The notes under the pieces are model-generated. The model had not been told where the DNA came from. It searched no databases and saw nothing but the letters and a program-made list of their open reading frames with translations. The position numbers and the translations under genes were made by a program. From Rhopalosiphum padi (lineage: Eukaryota; Arthropoda; Insecta; Hemiptera; Aphididae): a stretch of 64,000 nt of DNA. Where the stretch lies: contig NC_083599.1 of NCBI RefSeq assembly GCF_020882245.1, forward strand, positions 43,426,748 to 43,490,747. Reading direction: 5' to 3'. Position 1 is the first letter of the stretch, and each line of letters begins with the position of its first letter. Shown here one piece after another: positions 20,898 to 32,304 of this stretch.

Positions 20898-23800
20898 ATG
20901 GACAAATTTGTAATTTCTGAGTCAAACTGCACTTCAAATAAAAAGCAAAAGCTTCAAACGCAATCCAACGACCTCGATGATCTCAAACCATCAAATGAAA
21001 ATAGTATTAAAAGTACCAATTGCTATATTCTTGATGGACAACTGTTCAGTGTCATAAAAGATGATGATAAAAATATATCAGCCCAGTGCCAAATGTGTAC
21101 TAAAGTTATTCAAGGGCAAAAAGGTTCTACTGGAAATTTTCTTAGTCACATCAAGGTATGTATTAACTTTATTTAATAAATAAGGAATTTTGAAACATGA
21201 ACATTGATTAAATAGTGTAGTACCTACCTATTAATTTTAAATGTTAAGAAGATTTATATAGAGTATAGACAAACTAGTGGGTAGGTACTTAATAGTTAAT
21301 ATTAATTAGGTATCTAATTAACAAAATACAATAATAATCCATTTTTATCAATTATATTATTCTATGATGATAGCCGATAGGCTACCTATTTTCTGTATAC
21401 ATAGCCACATAGGTAGTACACTTGTTCGATCGCGGAACGGTTTTTCTGGTCACCTATTTTTATATGCTCGGGTTAGCACAGATGTGGTAGAGATAAGATG
21501 TCCGGCAAGGAGATAAAGTGTCCGACAAAGCTACCCTCTCCACTATCCGGTGACATTTTTCGCCAGCCGACGGCCAGTCAGGCTTCCACGATTCTATTTT
21601 GTCTTTTGCCAATGGTCGAACTGAGCACAACGTCGTGCTCGTTCACCGTCTTTGCGTGTTGCAAAAAAAAACCCTCGTGTGAACACGAGGTGTGATTGAT
21701 GTCACCGTGATCGGGTTGACTCATCTACTAAACCTTGACATATTCAAGAGGATCTACATTACCCGCGGCTGTCCTTCCACATTGTCACCTTGGCCATCAT
21801 TGCTGTCGCCTTCAGGTTATTTCATACATTTTTTTTATATTTTGCCCACTCGTTGTCAGTGGCCAAATAATTGGCAACTGTCAACTTAGTTGTAATTGTT
21901 GTTGCGACCTTTGTATTCAAATATTTCAAACTTTATTATTATATATTTTTTTTTATACGTTACGGCAAGTGAGGTCGTTGTACTCTTGATTAAATTATAT
22001 TTATATTTCACATTTTGTTAATGTTTTGGGCGCCCGCATATTATAATAATTTATATATATTTATATTATACCAAACGGTCACCGATCGTAATATCTTAAA
22101 AATTACAATCTTATACTTTTGTACACTTGTGTGGGTAACCCCTCCCGCTCCCGTCCTCAACATAATTCGCGAGTCGTTGCCGACAACCGCCGTAATCGTA
22201 GGATCGGCATCGGCGAAAACAACACTGTTTTCATTATGATTTTCTTTTTTTTTTTTACCTAAGTGCCTTATACTTTAATCATAAATAATTATCTTTAATA
22301 AACCTGCGCTACGACCTAAAGCTATTATTTTAATAATATTATGTTCAATATATTTTTTGATTTTTAATAAAAGCATACATTATTTATAATCTATATATAC
22401 CATTTAAATTTTAAAAGAAAGCTCTATCAAAATACTATTGGCTAACCAAAATATTAAATAATAAAAAAAAATTAACATTTCTTTTTTAGATTTGTAATGG
22501 GCTAGTTTACTTTACCACCCGCTTTACCATTAAAATTTCTTGGTTGTATTGAATTGATAAGTAATGTATATTTTCTAATAAAAAATGTGTACCTATGTAT
22601 TTTTTCGTTTGGTTAGGTTATCTATGTCGAAAAATATTTGAAATGCCTAATTGGATTGTGCCTATATTTAATCATTATTCATCAGTGTTGTGTTTCTAAA
22701 ATGTTTACCTATATATTTTATAATAACATTGTAGATCCTATTTGAATGTATATTTTTATAGTATAAACATCCAGGAAGTCTTTCAAAAGTTAAGGCAATA
22801 AAAGATTGTTACAAATCAAAAAAATCAACAAATGATTCAACATTGCCTTCTACTCAGTCAACATTGCCATTCGCACAGTCAAATAAAGTTTCAAAATCTA
22901 AAGTAAGTACTTCTCCTGAACTAGACCTGGTTAAGTTCTACTACAAAAAGTGGATATCTTGTATATCATTTTTAAATAGGTTTTAAAAGAGCTATGTAGT
23001 AGTTTATTTACTTTTTTAAGCAATAAAACATTCAGATTACACTTTAATCGCTACAGATATTTTCTTAAAGTACCTAATTGTTTTCACATTTGAAACTGTT
23101 TAATTTTGTTTTAGGTAACTTCATTGGTTTTTGAATATATTGTTGAAGAAATGCGACCCATGGTAACTTGTGAAAAACCAGCTTTTCGGCGTTTAATCAA
23201 AGGTCTTACTGGAATCTCAGAAAATATTTCTCTTCCTGATAGACAAGTGATGTTAAAAGAGTTAAAACTTAAATATTTGTCATATAGTTCTATGTTAACT
23301 AAACTTATTTCTGAGCATAACTTTATATGTACTACTGCCGATATTTGGAGCTGCAACAATAAGAGTTATTTAGGCATGACATGTCATTTTATAAATGAAA
23401 ATACTTATAATAGGTCATCTTATGTTCTAGGATGTAGACGCATAAAAGGTAGTCATACTTATGATAATATTGCTGAGATTATCAATGAAATTACTAAATC
23501 CTATAAAATAAATAACTCTAAAATCTCGTACACCGTTACCGACAATGCTAGTAACTTCGGAAAAGCATTTAGAATATTTTCTTCTCAATCTGTAGTTCAT
23601 ACAGATTCAAATTCTTCAAAGTATGATAATTTAGAAGTAAATTGGTTTGGAAGCGGTGATTCATGTTCTGATAATTCAGATAATGAGGAAGAAGTTGAAA
23701 TCATTACAATTGATTCAATACTTAGTTCTGAAAGTTATAGCAATGAATATGAATTACCAGAGCACATGACATGTACTGCTCATACACTGAATCTTAAGCA

Positions 23801-24781
23801 ACTGTAGATACTTCTAAAATTTCTCACTCGTCCTATAATAAAATATCAACTTCAACTTTCAAAAAGATAAATTCGTTTTGGAATCTATTGAGTAGAAGCA
23901 CTGTCGCTTCTGATAAAATAGAATATGTATGCAATTGTAAATTTCCCGTTCCCATACTAACTAGATGGAACTAGATGTTCTTTGCTGCTAAAAAAGTAGT
24001 TTCTTATAAAGATAAACTTATATCTATATTTGATGATTTGAAATTAAGTAAACTTACGTTAAGCGAATGGTCATTTTTAGAGGAATATTGTTGTGTAATG
24101 GAGCCATTAGCTGTTTCCCTTGACAAATTACAGGGTGAAAAAACATGTTTTTTGGGTTATGTTATTCCCACAATAATTGCACTGAGATTAAAGTTACTTA
24201 ATTTAACAAGTTTGGTGTATTGTAGGCCATTATCATTGTCGATAGTTATTAGTCTAGAAAAAAGATTTCCATTCGTATTTAATCTTGAACATGTCAAAAG
24301 CAAAGCTTATATATTGTCATCAATAAGTCATCCAAAATTTAAATTAAATTGTATACCTGTAAGATTTATGTCAGTTTGTAAAAAATTATTTTTATCTGAA
24401 TGCAATTCATCATTTAACAATTTAGATTCAAACACAGACTTGGAAACAGTTGATAATGATGATGATGATTTTTATAATATTCTTAATGAAAATAATTCTG
24501 AACCATCTACTTCTGCATCAACAAACATTGCTAATGTGCAAGCTTTGTCTTACTTAGATTCAAAAGAAAAAGAACTGAACATTTTAAACTCTTATCCTAT
24601 TGTAAAACATGTATTTCTTAAATATAATACAACATTACCATCTTCTGCTCCTGTGGAACGCTTGTTTAGTTGTGGGTCTCAAATTTTAACTCCCAGGCGT
24701 AACAGACTAAGCGACAAAACATTTGAAATGCTTTTATGTTGTAGGTGTTTCCTTTTAAATAATAATGATCGACTACAATAA
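20898..24781 (+). pseudogene. hAT transposase with BED zinc finger and hATC domain, two or three lesions
   Basis: Exon 1 (20898-21155) carries the BED finger CQMC...FLSHIK. Exon 2 (22762-22902) begins YKHPG, supplying the last zinc ligand, so the finger is split by a phase-0 intron. Exon 3 starts at 23115 after TTTTAG and contains the RNase H-like core: TADIWS near 23337 and TVTDNASNFGKAF near 23530. The C-terminal dimerisation segment is PSSAPVERLFSCGSQILTPRRNRLS near 24640. The frame is broken by a single-base shift near 23795 (before TAG 23805) and by TAG 23973. Total length would be about 690 residues, normal for the family. Otherwise open, so it died recently. Confidence 0.8.
21420..22320. 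other. GC-richer insertion in intron 1 of the hAT gene
   Basis: Base composition changes abruptly between about 21420 and 22320. CCTCGTGT-GA-ACACGAGG at 21673-21690 is a perfect 8-bp hairpin. Three frames of 65-84 codons occur but none resembles a protein I know. It may be the leader or LTR of a retroelement. Boundaries are approximate. Confidence 0.35.
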
Positions 24782-25224
24782 TGTTTCAACTCTTTGATAT
24801 TCTTCTTGTATTATAATAAGTTTATGATTTGGTTTATTAAAATGTATAGTTATATATGTATTTTGTTTTTGTTAAGTTCTGTGAAACATAACTATATTAT
24901 TATAATATAGTAATACTATTACTAAAGACTAAAGTATTAGATTTTTATTTTCAAAACAAAAATTGCTTATTATTTTTATTTTATAAGAATTTTTTTACTT
25001 ATTGCAATACATAAATGTTATTATATTATGCTTATATTTGTTATTATATTTGAGAAAAAAAAATTATATTAGCATAGAGTTTATTTATTTATTAGTTACC
25101 TATTGCCTATTGTCTATCTTTATCTAGATAATTAAATTCTTATTTATCTTTATCTAGATAACTATTCCAGCAATTATCTTTTATCTTTATCTATATAATT
25201 AAAAAATTATCTTTATACAACATG

Positions 25225-25712
25225 AAAAAACTTGTTAAAACTTTAAAAATAATAAAAAATACCATGTGTTTTTCTAACTTAATAAGTACAATTAATCAAA
25301 AAGTAACAAAATTACGTATGTATGTATACAAAAAATATTAATATTTCAAAAACAAGCTATTTTGAATTAAAATTTATGTTGCGCCGACGGACTTTACTAA
25401 GGCGTACGCCGTTCGCCTAGTCCTCCGGACCGTAGTGAGAGGGACAATTTAAATAATAGCTAAATAAATATAAATGACATGAACAAATTATATTATAACA
25501 ACGCATATACAATACAATATATAACAAATGCAATATGCACATATAAATATATAAAAAGGGGGAGACGGGGACCACCGCTCTGAACACCGGAACTGATGAC
25601 GAATGTAAGCTGATCTGCTGAAGTTCGGAGCTGGAACACGTGGGTTGAAGGTACTGCTGCGATGTATAATTCGCGATTACCGGAGCGAGTGGTAATAATG
25701 CCGCGTAATATA
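25225..25712. other. Spacer, no recognised gene
   Basis: A GC-rich patch at 25380-25440 contains the palindrome GGCGTACGCC. A second patch at 25560-25700 has no convincing frame. Confidence 0.4.
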
Positions 25713-25714
25713 AT

Positions 25715-25800
25715 ACGAGGCGTGTTCAAAAAGTACCCGGAATTTTCGTTTTTCCGGAATTGCTTTTTCAGAAATTTTTTTAAATTTGGTTTGAACTGAA
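25715..25800 (+). mobile_element. mariner-like terminal repeat fragment
   Basis: TA at 25713-25714 followed by CGAGGCGTGTTCAAAAAGTA is a mariner-type end, related in its first bases to the complete mariner at 36285 (CGAGGCTTGTCCCAAAAGTA). The rest of the element is absent. Confidence 0.5.
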
Positions 25801-25823
25801 ATCCAAAATTCTTCTACTATTAT

Positions 25824-26981
25824 TTAGGAAAATTTTATTTTTAGAGTTCGATCTGTTGTTAGCGTTATGAATTCTTCCTCTTCTTCTAACGTAAATTCAT
25901 AACTTGACGTGTTGATGGTAGAAAATGGATTTCGTATCCAATCATACTTTTCAATATTCAATTCAGGAAAGTATTTCGTGATTTTTTCTTCTAATAATGC
26001 TAAATGTTCTGTTATAATAGGAATTATTTCATTATTATTTTTAATTGAAGGAAACATGTCTACCGTATTTTTTTGAATTTTACGCGTTCTCCAAAAAGAT
26101 ATTTTTTTTTAAAATGTTAATAGTTTATCCGTAGATGTAAGAATATTTTCGTTTTTACCTTGCATACCAGCATTTACGCTATTTAAATAATTAAAAATAT
26201 CAACTAAATATGCCATTTTAACACACCAAATATCGTCTGTAAGAAAAGATATAAAAACAGTGTTACCTTCGTTTTGAAAAAACATTAACAATTCATTCTT
26301 AAGTTCCAGAATTCGATTTAGAACTTTACCTCGCGATAACCATCTTACTTCACAATGTAAAAGTAAACATACGTGCTGAGCTTCCATTGATTCACACAGT
26401 TTTTTAAATAGGCGTGATTGTAATGGACGCGATTTTATGTAGTTAACCATGCTTACAATTTTATCCAATACAGACTTTAATGTAATAGGTAATGTTTTCG
26501 AAATAAGTGATTCTCGGTGTAAAAAACAATGTGTAGATATGATATTAGGATTTTTTTTCTTCGCTAATGTTGTAAATCCTTTAATAGAACCAACCATTGA
26601 AGGAGCTCCATCGGTGCAGATTCCTACATATTGGTCCCATGTTATGTTAAATTTATCTAAATATGACGAAATTGAATCAAAAACATTATGTCCTGTTGTA
26701 CGTTCAGTAAGTTGTTTACAGAATAAAAATTGATTCACTATTTTATTTTCATCAATGAAACGAACAAATCCTAATACGTGAGCTATAACACTGATATCAG
26801 TAGACTCGTCAATTTGCAAAGCGAAATATAGTTTATTAGTAGTAAGCTTGTTAGTGACAGTTTTCTCAATATCATCTGACATGTGTATAATTCTGTTTTT
26901 TATTGTATCGTCTGAATGCGGAATTTTCATAATTTCTTTTTTTGCATCATCGCCAAACATAATTTGAACTATTTCTGAACA
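25824..26981 (-). pseudogene. hAT-derived transposase relic of the ZBED5/FAM200 type
   Basis: The minus-strand frame begins without a start near 26981. It reads MFGDDAKKEIMKIPHSDDTIKNRI..., then LQIDESTDIS and GICTDGAPSMVGSIKGF, then HCFLHRESL and CEVRWLSRGKVL, the usual order in these hAT-related proteins. A frameshift in an A-run at about 26105 separates the last part (MFPSIKNNNEIIPIITEHL, ending near 25824). The N-terminal BED finger and the hATC dimerisation region are missing. The copy ends just beside the mariner end. Confidence 0.7.
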
Positions 26982-27046
26982 TGTTGATGTACATATATAC
27001 GTATATTATATATAATAAATCATCATAATTTGTGGGATGAATTCAG

Positions 27047-27868
27047 AAAATCAGAACAACCAGGGGTTATAATATTAGTTTTAATATTACCATTTGGACT
27101 TTTGTTGATGTTGTTTTTAGTAGCAATGTCAATAAAAAATTGTATGTAATTTTGTATGAAATTGTGCGTATTATTTTTAATTAATTAACCTTTACATATT
27201 TTATCATTTCAGGTAGTGCTAAAGAGCCTGATGTTTTAGTGGATTTCAAAGAAATTGTACAGCGACCAACATTTGTACTTACTAATAATCCGAATTATCA
27301 AAGAGCCATGGTGTTTAAAAAAAGTGACAATAATGAATTGATCAGAATTAAACGTAATCAAATAACAATTACAAAACTATTGGGATCAGGGGCTTTTGGA
27401 GAAGTTTTTGAAGGAAATGTCAAAGATTTAATAAATGGAAAACCTGAATATCGTGTTGCATTGAAATCAATAAAAGAAGGTGCCAATGAATACAAATTAA
27501 ATGCATTTTTAAAAGAAGCTAAATTTATGAAAAAATTAAAACATAAAAATATTTTGCAAGTTTTGGGAGTATGTTTAGATAATGAACATATTTTTATTAT
27601 TATGGAACTTATGGAGGGAGGCGATTTATTGAGTTTTTTAAGGAAATCCAGAATGCAGGTATTCAATTGTATTAACTATATGAGAATGTGTATCGATGTA
27701 GCCGAAGGTTGCAGTTATCTTGAAGAAATGAACCTTGTGCACCGTGACATTGCTAGTCGCAATTGTTTAGTATCATTTTCTGGTCCTTGTAATCAAATTA
27801 TAAAAATTGGCGTTTTTGGATTAGCAAGAGATATGTATGCCCAAGATTATTACCGTAAGGACGGAGAA
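27047..27868 (+). pseudogene. Receptor tyrosine kinase fragment, ROS1/Sevenless-like: transmembrane exon and kinase N-terminal part
   Basis: Exon 27047-27141 encodes a membrane helix (PGVIILVLILPFGLLLMLFL). A 71-bp GT-AG intron joins it in phase to 27213, which continues through the juxtamembrane region to the kinase lobe. Visible are the glycine loop LGSGAFGEVFEG, the lysine in VALKSI, the helix-C Glu in FLKEAKFM, and HRDIASRNCLV. The DFG motif reads VFG (KIGVFGLARD), so the magnesium-binding Asp is lost. Similarity stops after the activation-loop tyrosines (DYYRKDGE), about 100 residues before a kinase should end, where Harbinger DNA begins. It is either a remnant of a host gene cut up by transposons or a captured fragment. 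Confidence 0.7.
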
Positions 27869-28806
27869 TATATATATTGTATATATGTACATCATAATAC
27901 ATATATACAATACAATAAATACATACAATACATTTTATATATTGTCGTCGCCATCATGCAACAAGTCTTCGGGGTATTTACAAATACTTATTAATGCTTC
28001 GTTCAGAATATCCATGTCTTGTTGAGACTCTCTCTCCGTGAAGCACGAGCCAGATGATTCACTATATGTGTTTTCAGGTTCACTATACATAGTAGTCCCA
28101 ATAAATTCGTGATGTGAAGTTGGACTAATGCTGTTTGGACGACTTATGACACCACTTTGTGATTGTGGTTCATTGTAATTTCCATATAAATTTGCGAGTC
28201 TCTCTTCAGTTATTAGGTTTTGAAACTTGCTTTGAAGTATAATGAAACTTTTCAAAGGGAGCTCTCGCATTTGAGAAGCAAGATGTTTGCCAAATTTGTC
28301 ATATTGGTCTTCTGTGTCTGCGGTAGCCATTTCTGCTATATTTTGTAATTTGTTGATTGAATTTTCAAATCTATTCGGAATTTGTTTAGTACACGGTGAT
28401 CCTAATTTTATACGTTTCGGTGGTAACTTTCCTAATGACGCACGCTTTCCTAATAACTTAGGTTTACAAGAAGCAGATGTTGAGGGTTTAACAAAACTTT
28501 GTGACTCTGGCGTTAACACTTGTGATACTTCAGACGTGTGCTCAGTGTCACTTTCATTATCAGCAATACATGATGATGAGTCTAGTTCGTCTTCAGACAC
28601 CGAACATTGCTTTATATTCTGAAAAAAAAGTATCTTATACTATCTCGTAACTATCATAGCAGTTTAGTTTCCACGACTTATACTTTTTGAATTTTTACAA
28701 AAATTTTAAATCGATGGGGGATAATTCGTTATTTTACTCGATTTTGTAAACATTTAAATTTAAGATTTTATTAGAGTTTATAATTTTTTTATTTAATTAT
28801 TCTTAG

Positions 28807-29619
28807 GTACCAGAGACAACGATCCAGTGGGAGGAGATCCAGAAAGGATTTGAGTATAAATGGAATTTCCCTAACCTCTGTGGGGCTCTGGATGGGAAAC
28901 ATATTCGAATTAAACGCCCTCCTAATTCGACATCAATGTTTTTCAACTACAAGGGAACCTATAGTATTGTGTTATTTGCTATGGTAGATGCAGACTATTG
29001 TTTTAGATATATAGATGTTGGACAAGATGGTAGAGCCAAAGACAGCACTGTACTCAGGAACTCAACTTTAAAAATAGCACTTGAACAAAACCTCCTCAAT
29101 TGGCCAAGAGGAGGACTTTGCGTAGGAGATGATGCTTTTTGCCTGACAACATACTGTTTGAAACCTTTTTCACACAGAGGTCTAACAGTAGAAGAGAGAG
29201 TCTTCAATTATCGGCTATCGAGGGCCAGGCGCGTTGTTAAAAATGCGTTTGGTATTTTGGCTAGTAGGTTTCGTGTTTTTAACATACCTATATCATTAAA
29301 TGTAAATACCGTAGAAATTTTAGTGAAAACGGCTTGCTCTCTACACAACTGGCTACGACAAACTTCTCCCAGAACATATTTTCCTTCAGGATCTGTGGAC
29401 GATGAAGACTTAAACACGGGGGTTATAGCACCAGGGGCGTGGCGAAACATGCCGAGCTTAATGCTCTCAATAGACCGCCTCTATTCTTCAAATAATTATG
29501 GTCGAAATGGAGAAGAGGTTCGGCAGTGGTACATGCATCAATTTATGACACAATTATCAGTTCCATGGCAAATGACGTCAATTGGTATAGAACCAACACT
29601 AACGGTCGAAAATGAATAA
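28807..29619 (+). pseudogene. Harbinger (PIF) transposase, exon 2, catalytic Glu replaced
   Basis: The exon starts after TTATTCTTAG at 28807 with PETTIQWEEIQKGFEYKW and the LCGALDGKHIRI motif holding the first catalytic Asp. VGQDGRAKDSTV carries the second. The segment that should supply the third residue reads RARRVVKNAFGIL, with Lys where other members have Glu. The C-terminus has NWLRQ and FMTQLSVPWQ. The frame is open to TAA 29617, but the missing N-terminal exon and the E-to-K change make it unlikely to work. It lies in the intron of the minus-strand MADF gene. Confidence 0.75.
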
Positions 29620-29799
29620 CTTTTTTAAAACGTATAAGTGTATGTATTTCACTATTTCATCAATATTAAAGATAATGTAATAAAAGGTAATATAACCAAA
29701 TATACATCAAAGTATTACATTAATTGACCCATGTTTTCTTATTTATTATAATAAAATAATACATTTCTGAAACTAGCATTTGTAAAATTATTATTGACT

Positions 29800-30215
29800 T
29801 TTTTTGAGCTATTTTGAGCAGTTGACATTTTTTATTTTTCTTGGTTTTTTTTTTAAATGTCTATAAAAATAATTTGGCTGGCCAAAAATTGTTTAAAATG
29901 TAATGTAATGTTCATCATAAGTTCTACTAATAGCCATTAAAAAAAATCAAAAATCGTATGTCACAACTTTTTTTTATAAGCGTATAAGGATCAAATTTTT
30001 ACGAAATTGATAAAATCGCGAACATTTTAAGTTATTTTGTAGTTGAAAATGCATTTAATTTTAAGTATAAATACCTAAGGTTTGAAACTGATACATAGTT
30101 CTCCATAAGTTTTTCTTCAAACATCTGTAAAAAAAACTACCACACTAAACTAATATTTATTTACGTGCGTTTGAAATTTAAACTTTTATGAAATCACGTA
30201 AAACAACGATTTAGC
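29800..30215. repeat. Diverged partial copy of the MITE-like repeat at 62315-63040
   Basis: Words such as CAAATTTTTACGAAATTGATAAAATCGCGAA, GTAGTTGAAA, ACTTAAGGTT-like, CATAAGTTTTTCTTCAAA and TTTATGAAATCACGTAAAA recur here and at about 62730-62945 in the same order. The terminal repeats are not preserved. Confidence 0.55.
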
Positions 30216-31189
30216 CGCAAACGATTTCTGATATTTGTTTTTAAAAAAGAACTATTATAAACTATTTTATGTACAATACCTATAATTATTAATATTATAT
30301 ATATAATAAATATCAATTGGTAAGGTTAAATATGAAACTTTAATAAATACATGCCAACATACAGTTAATAGATACATTCACTTTGAGGCATTCTTAAGGT
30401 TTGTAATTATACAATTTATAATATTATTTCGGTATTTATATATTATTCTTAATATTTATTTATTGATAGGTAATTGATTCTTTATTATTTATCTATTTAC
30501 TTACCAAATTTGAAGACGATTCTCTTCCTATGATAGATTGTTGTCAGAATACTTCAGCTAAAGAAAACCATGCAAGCTTTGGCTTGTATACATAATTTGC
30601 ACCGGCACCACTTTTTTTTGATTTTTGAACCTTTTGCAATTCCTTGCGGTAGGTATCACGTAAACTTTTTATTTTTTTTTTCAAAGAATCAAGTCATCCT
30701 GGCAAATCTAACATGTGTAAGTTGTCTAATAGTTTGTTGTACGACACCTCTTTAAAATTTCTATTTAAATAGTCTTTCGACGTAACGCCCCACAAACAAG
30801 GATAATTTTGAAAAACGTTTAAAAATGTTATTATTTGTTTTGTAGTCCACTTTAACTCAGACATTATTAATAACTTTAATTATATTAATTAAAAATTATA
30901 AAAAAGTCACAACTAAAACAACTTCACAAAAAAAACACGTGCTTTCTCGTTGCTGATAGACGCAATAGTGGTCAGATTGCGCTGCCGGCTGGTGCCAACG
31001 GTCACGTGATTGATTATTCGCCGCTGCCTGCTACCAAAAGTTAAACATGTCCAACTTCGTCAGCAGCTGACAAATACTCGCCGGCTGGTGACGCCAGCGC
31101 TGAATTTTGTTGTCACACCAAGCTGATCGACGGCTGGCAGAAGCGGCTTCTTCAACTCGCGGCTGGCAACCAGCATAATGTGACCCGTG

Positions 31190-31463
31190 CTTGACAAATA
31201 TCCGGGAGTTTGTGAACTAGTAGTTGATTCGCAAATCTCCGTAGACGTAGACACAGAAACAGAATGTGAAGATGACAAATCCAAACCTAGAATAACACAA
31301 ATTGTATTAAAAATAGGACATAACATAAGTAAATACTGTAATACAAACGGTTCTTACCTTTGATGATCTTTTGGAAATTTAAAAAATGATATCCGTACTT
31401 CATCATTGTTACTCGACCAAAGGCTGGTACAATACGCCAACGACCATCTACTACCCGAGGCAT
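31190..31463 (-). other. Possible two-exon minus-strand coding remnant
   Basis: ATG 31463 starts MPRVVDGRWRIVPAFGRVTMMKYGYHFLNFQKIIK. A donor GTAAG follows near 31358, and a 71-bp intron ends in TTCTAG near 31290. The next segment is Ser/Thr-rich (SSSHSVSVSTSTE) and runs into the Harbinger end. The first exon faintly resembles the start of a FLYWCH finger. No function assigned. Confidence 0.25.
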
Positions 31464-31508
31464 TTTTAACAACGAAAGACATTTCGTAAATAATGTATAA
31501 AAAACCAC

Positions 31509-32038
31509 AACAAATAAAATAAAATGTCAACTGTAGAACAGCAAATAAAACACAAGTTTAATGGAGACTGGAGAGTGAAAAGTCTAGGTGTAACCGGGAT
31601 GGAGTACAATAATCGACAATCGTGTAATCCCTGGAAGTCGGGTGTTGTTGTTGTGGTCTTGGTTACGTGAGTCATCATATTGAAAATTACAGTTTAACAG
31701 TGTACCCATTAACCACATAAAACTTTTAAAAAAAGGGAAATATCTATGTCCTGGTAGCACGTTTAAATTCTAGATATGGTGGACCTGTTTTGGTCAAGCC
31801 TTAAGATTCCCTTCTGTTTACAAATGTATTTTTACAAATGTTTATTGTTTTCAATTCTGTGACATTACTCTAGTCCAGTGGCGTACCGATAGGATTAACG
31901 TATAACAAAAATTATTAACATAATATTATGCTGGATATTAAATAATTTAAGTTTTATTTACATTTTTTATTCAAAAAATAATATTTTGAAAAAAGTGATT
32001 ACTTTATAAAATATAAAAATAAACCACTTTACTAAGAC
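31509..32038. other. Spacer, no recognised gene
   Basis: No convincing frame and no repeat recognised. Confidence 0.4.
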
Positions 32039-32304
32039 TTAGGCCTTCTACACACGGAGCTACTCATTTGAAACTAAATACTGACGCAAATCACTAACTA
32101 GTCCCCGTAGAGTCACTACCAATGTTATTCAATGGAACATAACAGACGACGCTACTAGTTACTAATCAGTTACTAACGCGTTAGTGATAAGTTCCGAGTG
32201 ATTTAACTGTCGAGTCACTTTTGAGTTTTATCACTTCAATATTTTGTTGCTCAACGAAGCTTTTTTTGTTTTACTTATTGCAAAAATTTGTTATTTGTGT
32301 AAAA

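Larger units (their letters stand above)
19783..25224 (+). mobile_element. hAT DNA transposon, nearly complete
   Basis: The left end starts CAGTGTTGTGTTTTATCTAG. The right end, reverse complemented, starts CATGTTGTATAAAGATAA, a diverged match of the hAT-type CAGTGTTG terminus. Both ends are packed with TTATCTAGATAA-like words (19798, 19888, and 25123, 25152) that probably bind the transposase. Inside lies a three-exon BED/hATC transposase gene. The first intron has grown to 1.6 kb by an insertion of different composition (about 21420-22320). No clear 8-bp target duplication was found. Confidence 0.75.
27935..30864 (-). pseudogene. MADF-BESS DNA-binding protein of Harbinger 1, two in-frame TGA codons
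   Basis: Exon 1 (30864-30505) begins MSELKWTTKQIITFLNVF and runs through a full MADF domain, including SLRDTYRKELQKVQKSKKSG and YKPKLAWFSLAEVF. It is one frame interrupted only by two TGA codons. The donor GTAAGT at 30504 joins in phase 0 to exon 2 at 28618. Exon 2 has a nuclear-signal-like GKRASLGKLPPKRIK, a BESS-like helix (KFGKHLASQMRELPLKSFIILQSKFQNLI) and a stop at 27935. MADF proteins bind DNA and in Harbinger elements are thought to bring the transposase to the termini. Length would be about 348 residues. Confidence 0.7.
27869..31195 (-). mobile_element. Harbinger element 1, left end missing
   Basis: It contains a MADF-BESS gene on the minus strand (exons 30864-30505 and 28618-27935) and transposase exon 2 on the plus strand (28807-29619) inside the MADF intron. 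The first transposase exon, expected left of 27935, is absent. The right flank (30975-31195) is GC-rich with four copies of CGGCTGG (about 30985, 31081, 31131, 31161) and ends near GCATAATGTGACCC. I could not fix the exact terminus or a target duplication. Confidence 0.65.

Noticed and set aside
21498..22239. Three overlapping frames of 65-84 codons in the hAT intron
   Set aside because: No domain or codon pattern. Probably chance frames in a GC-richer insert.
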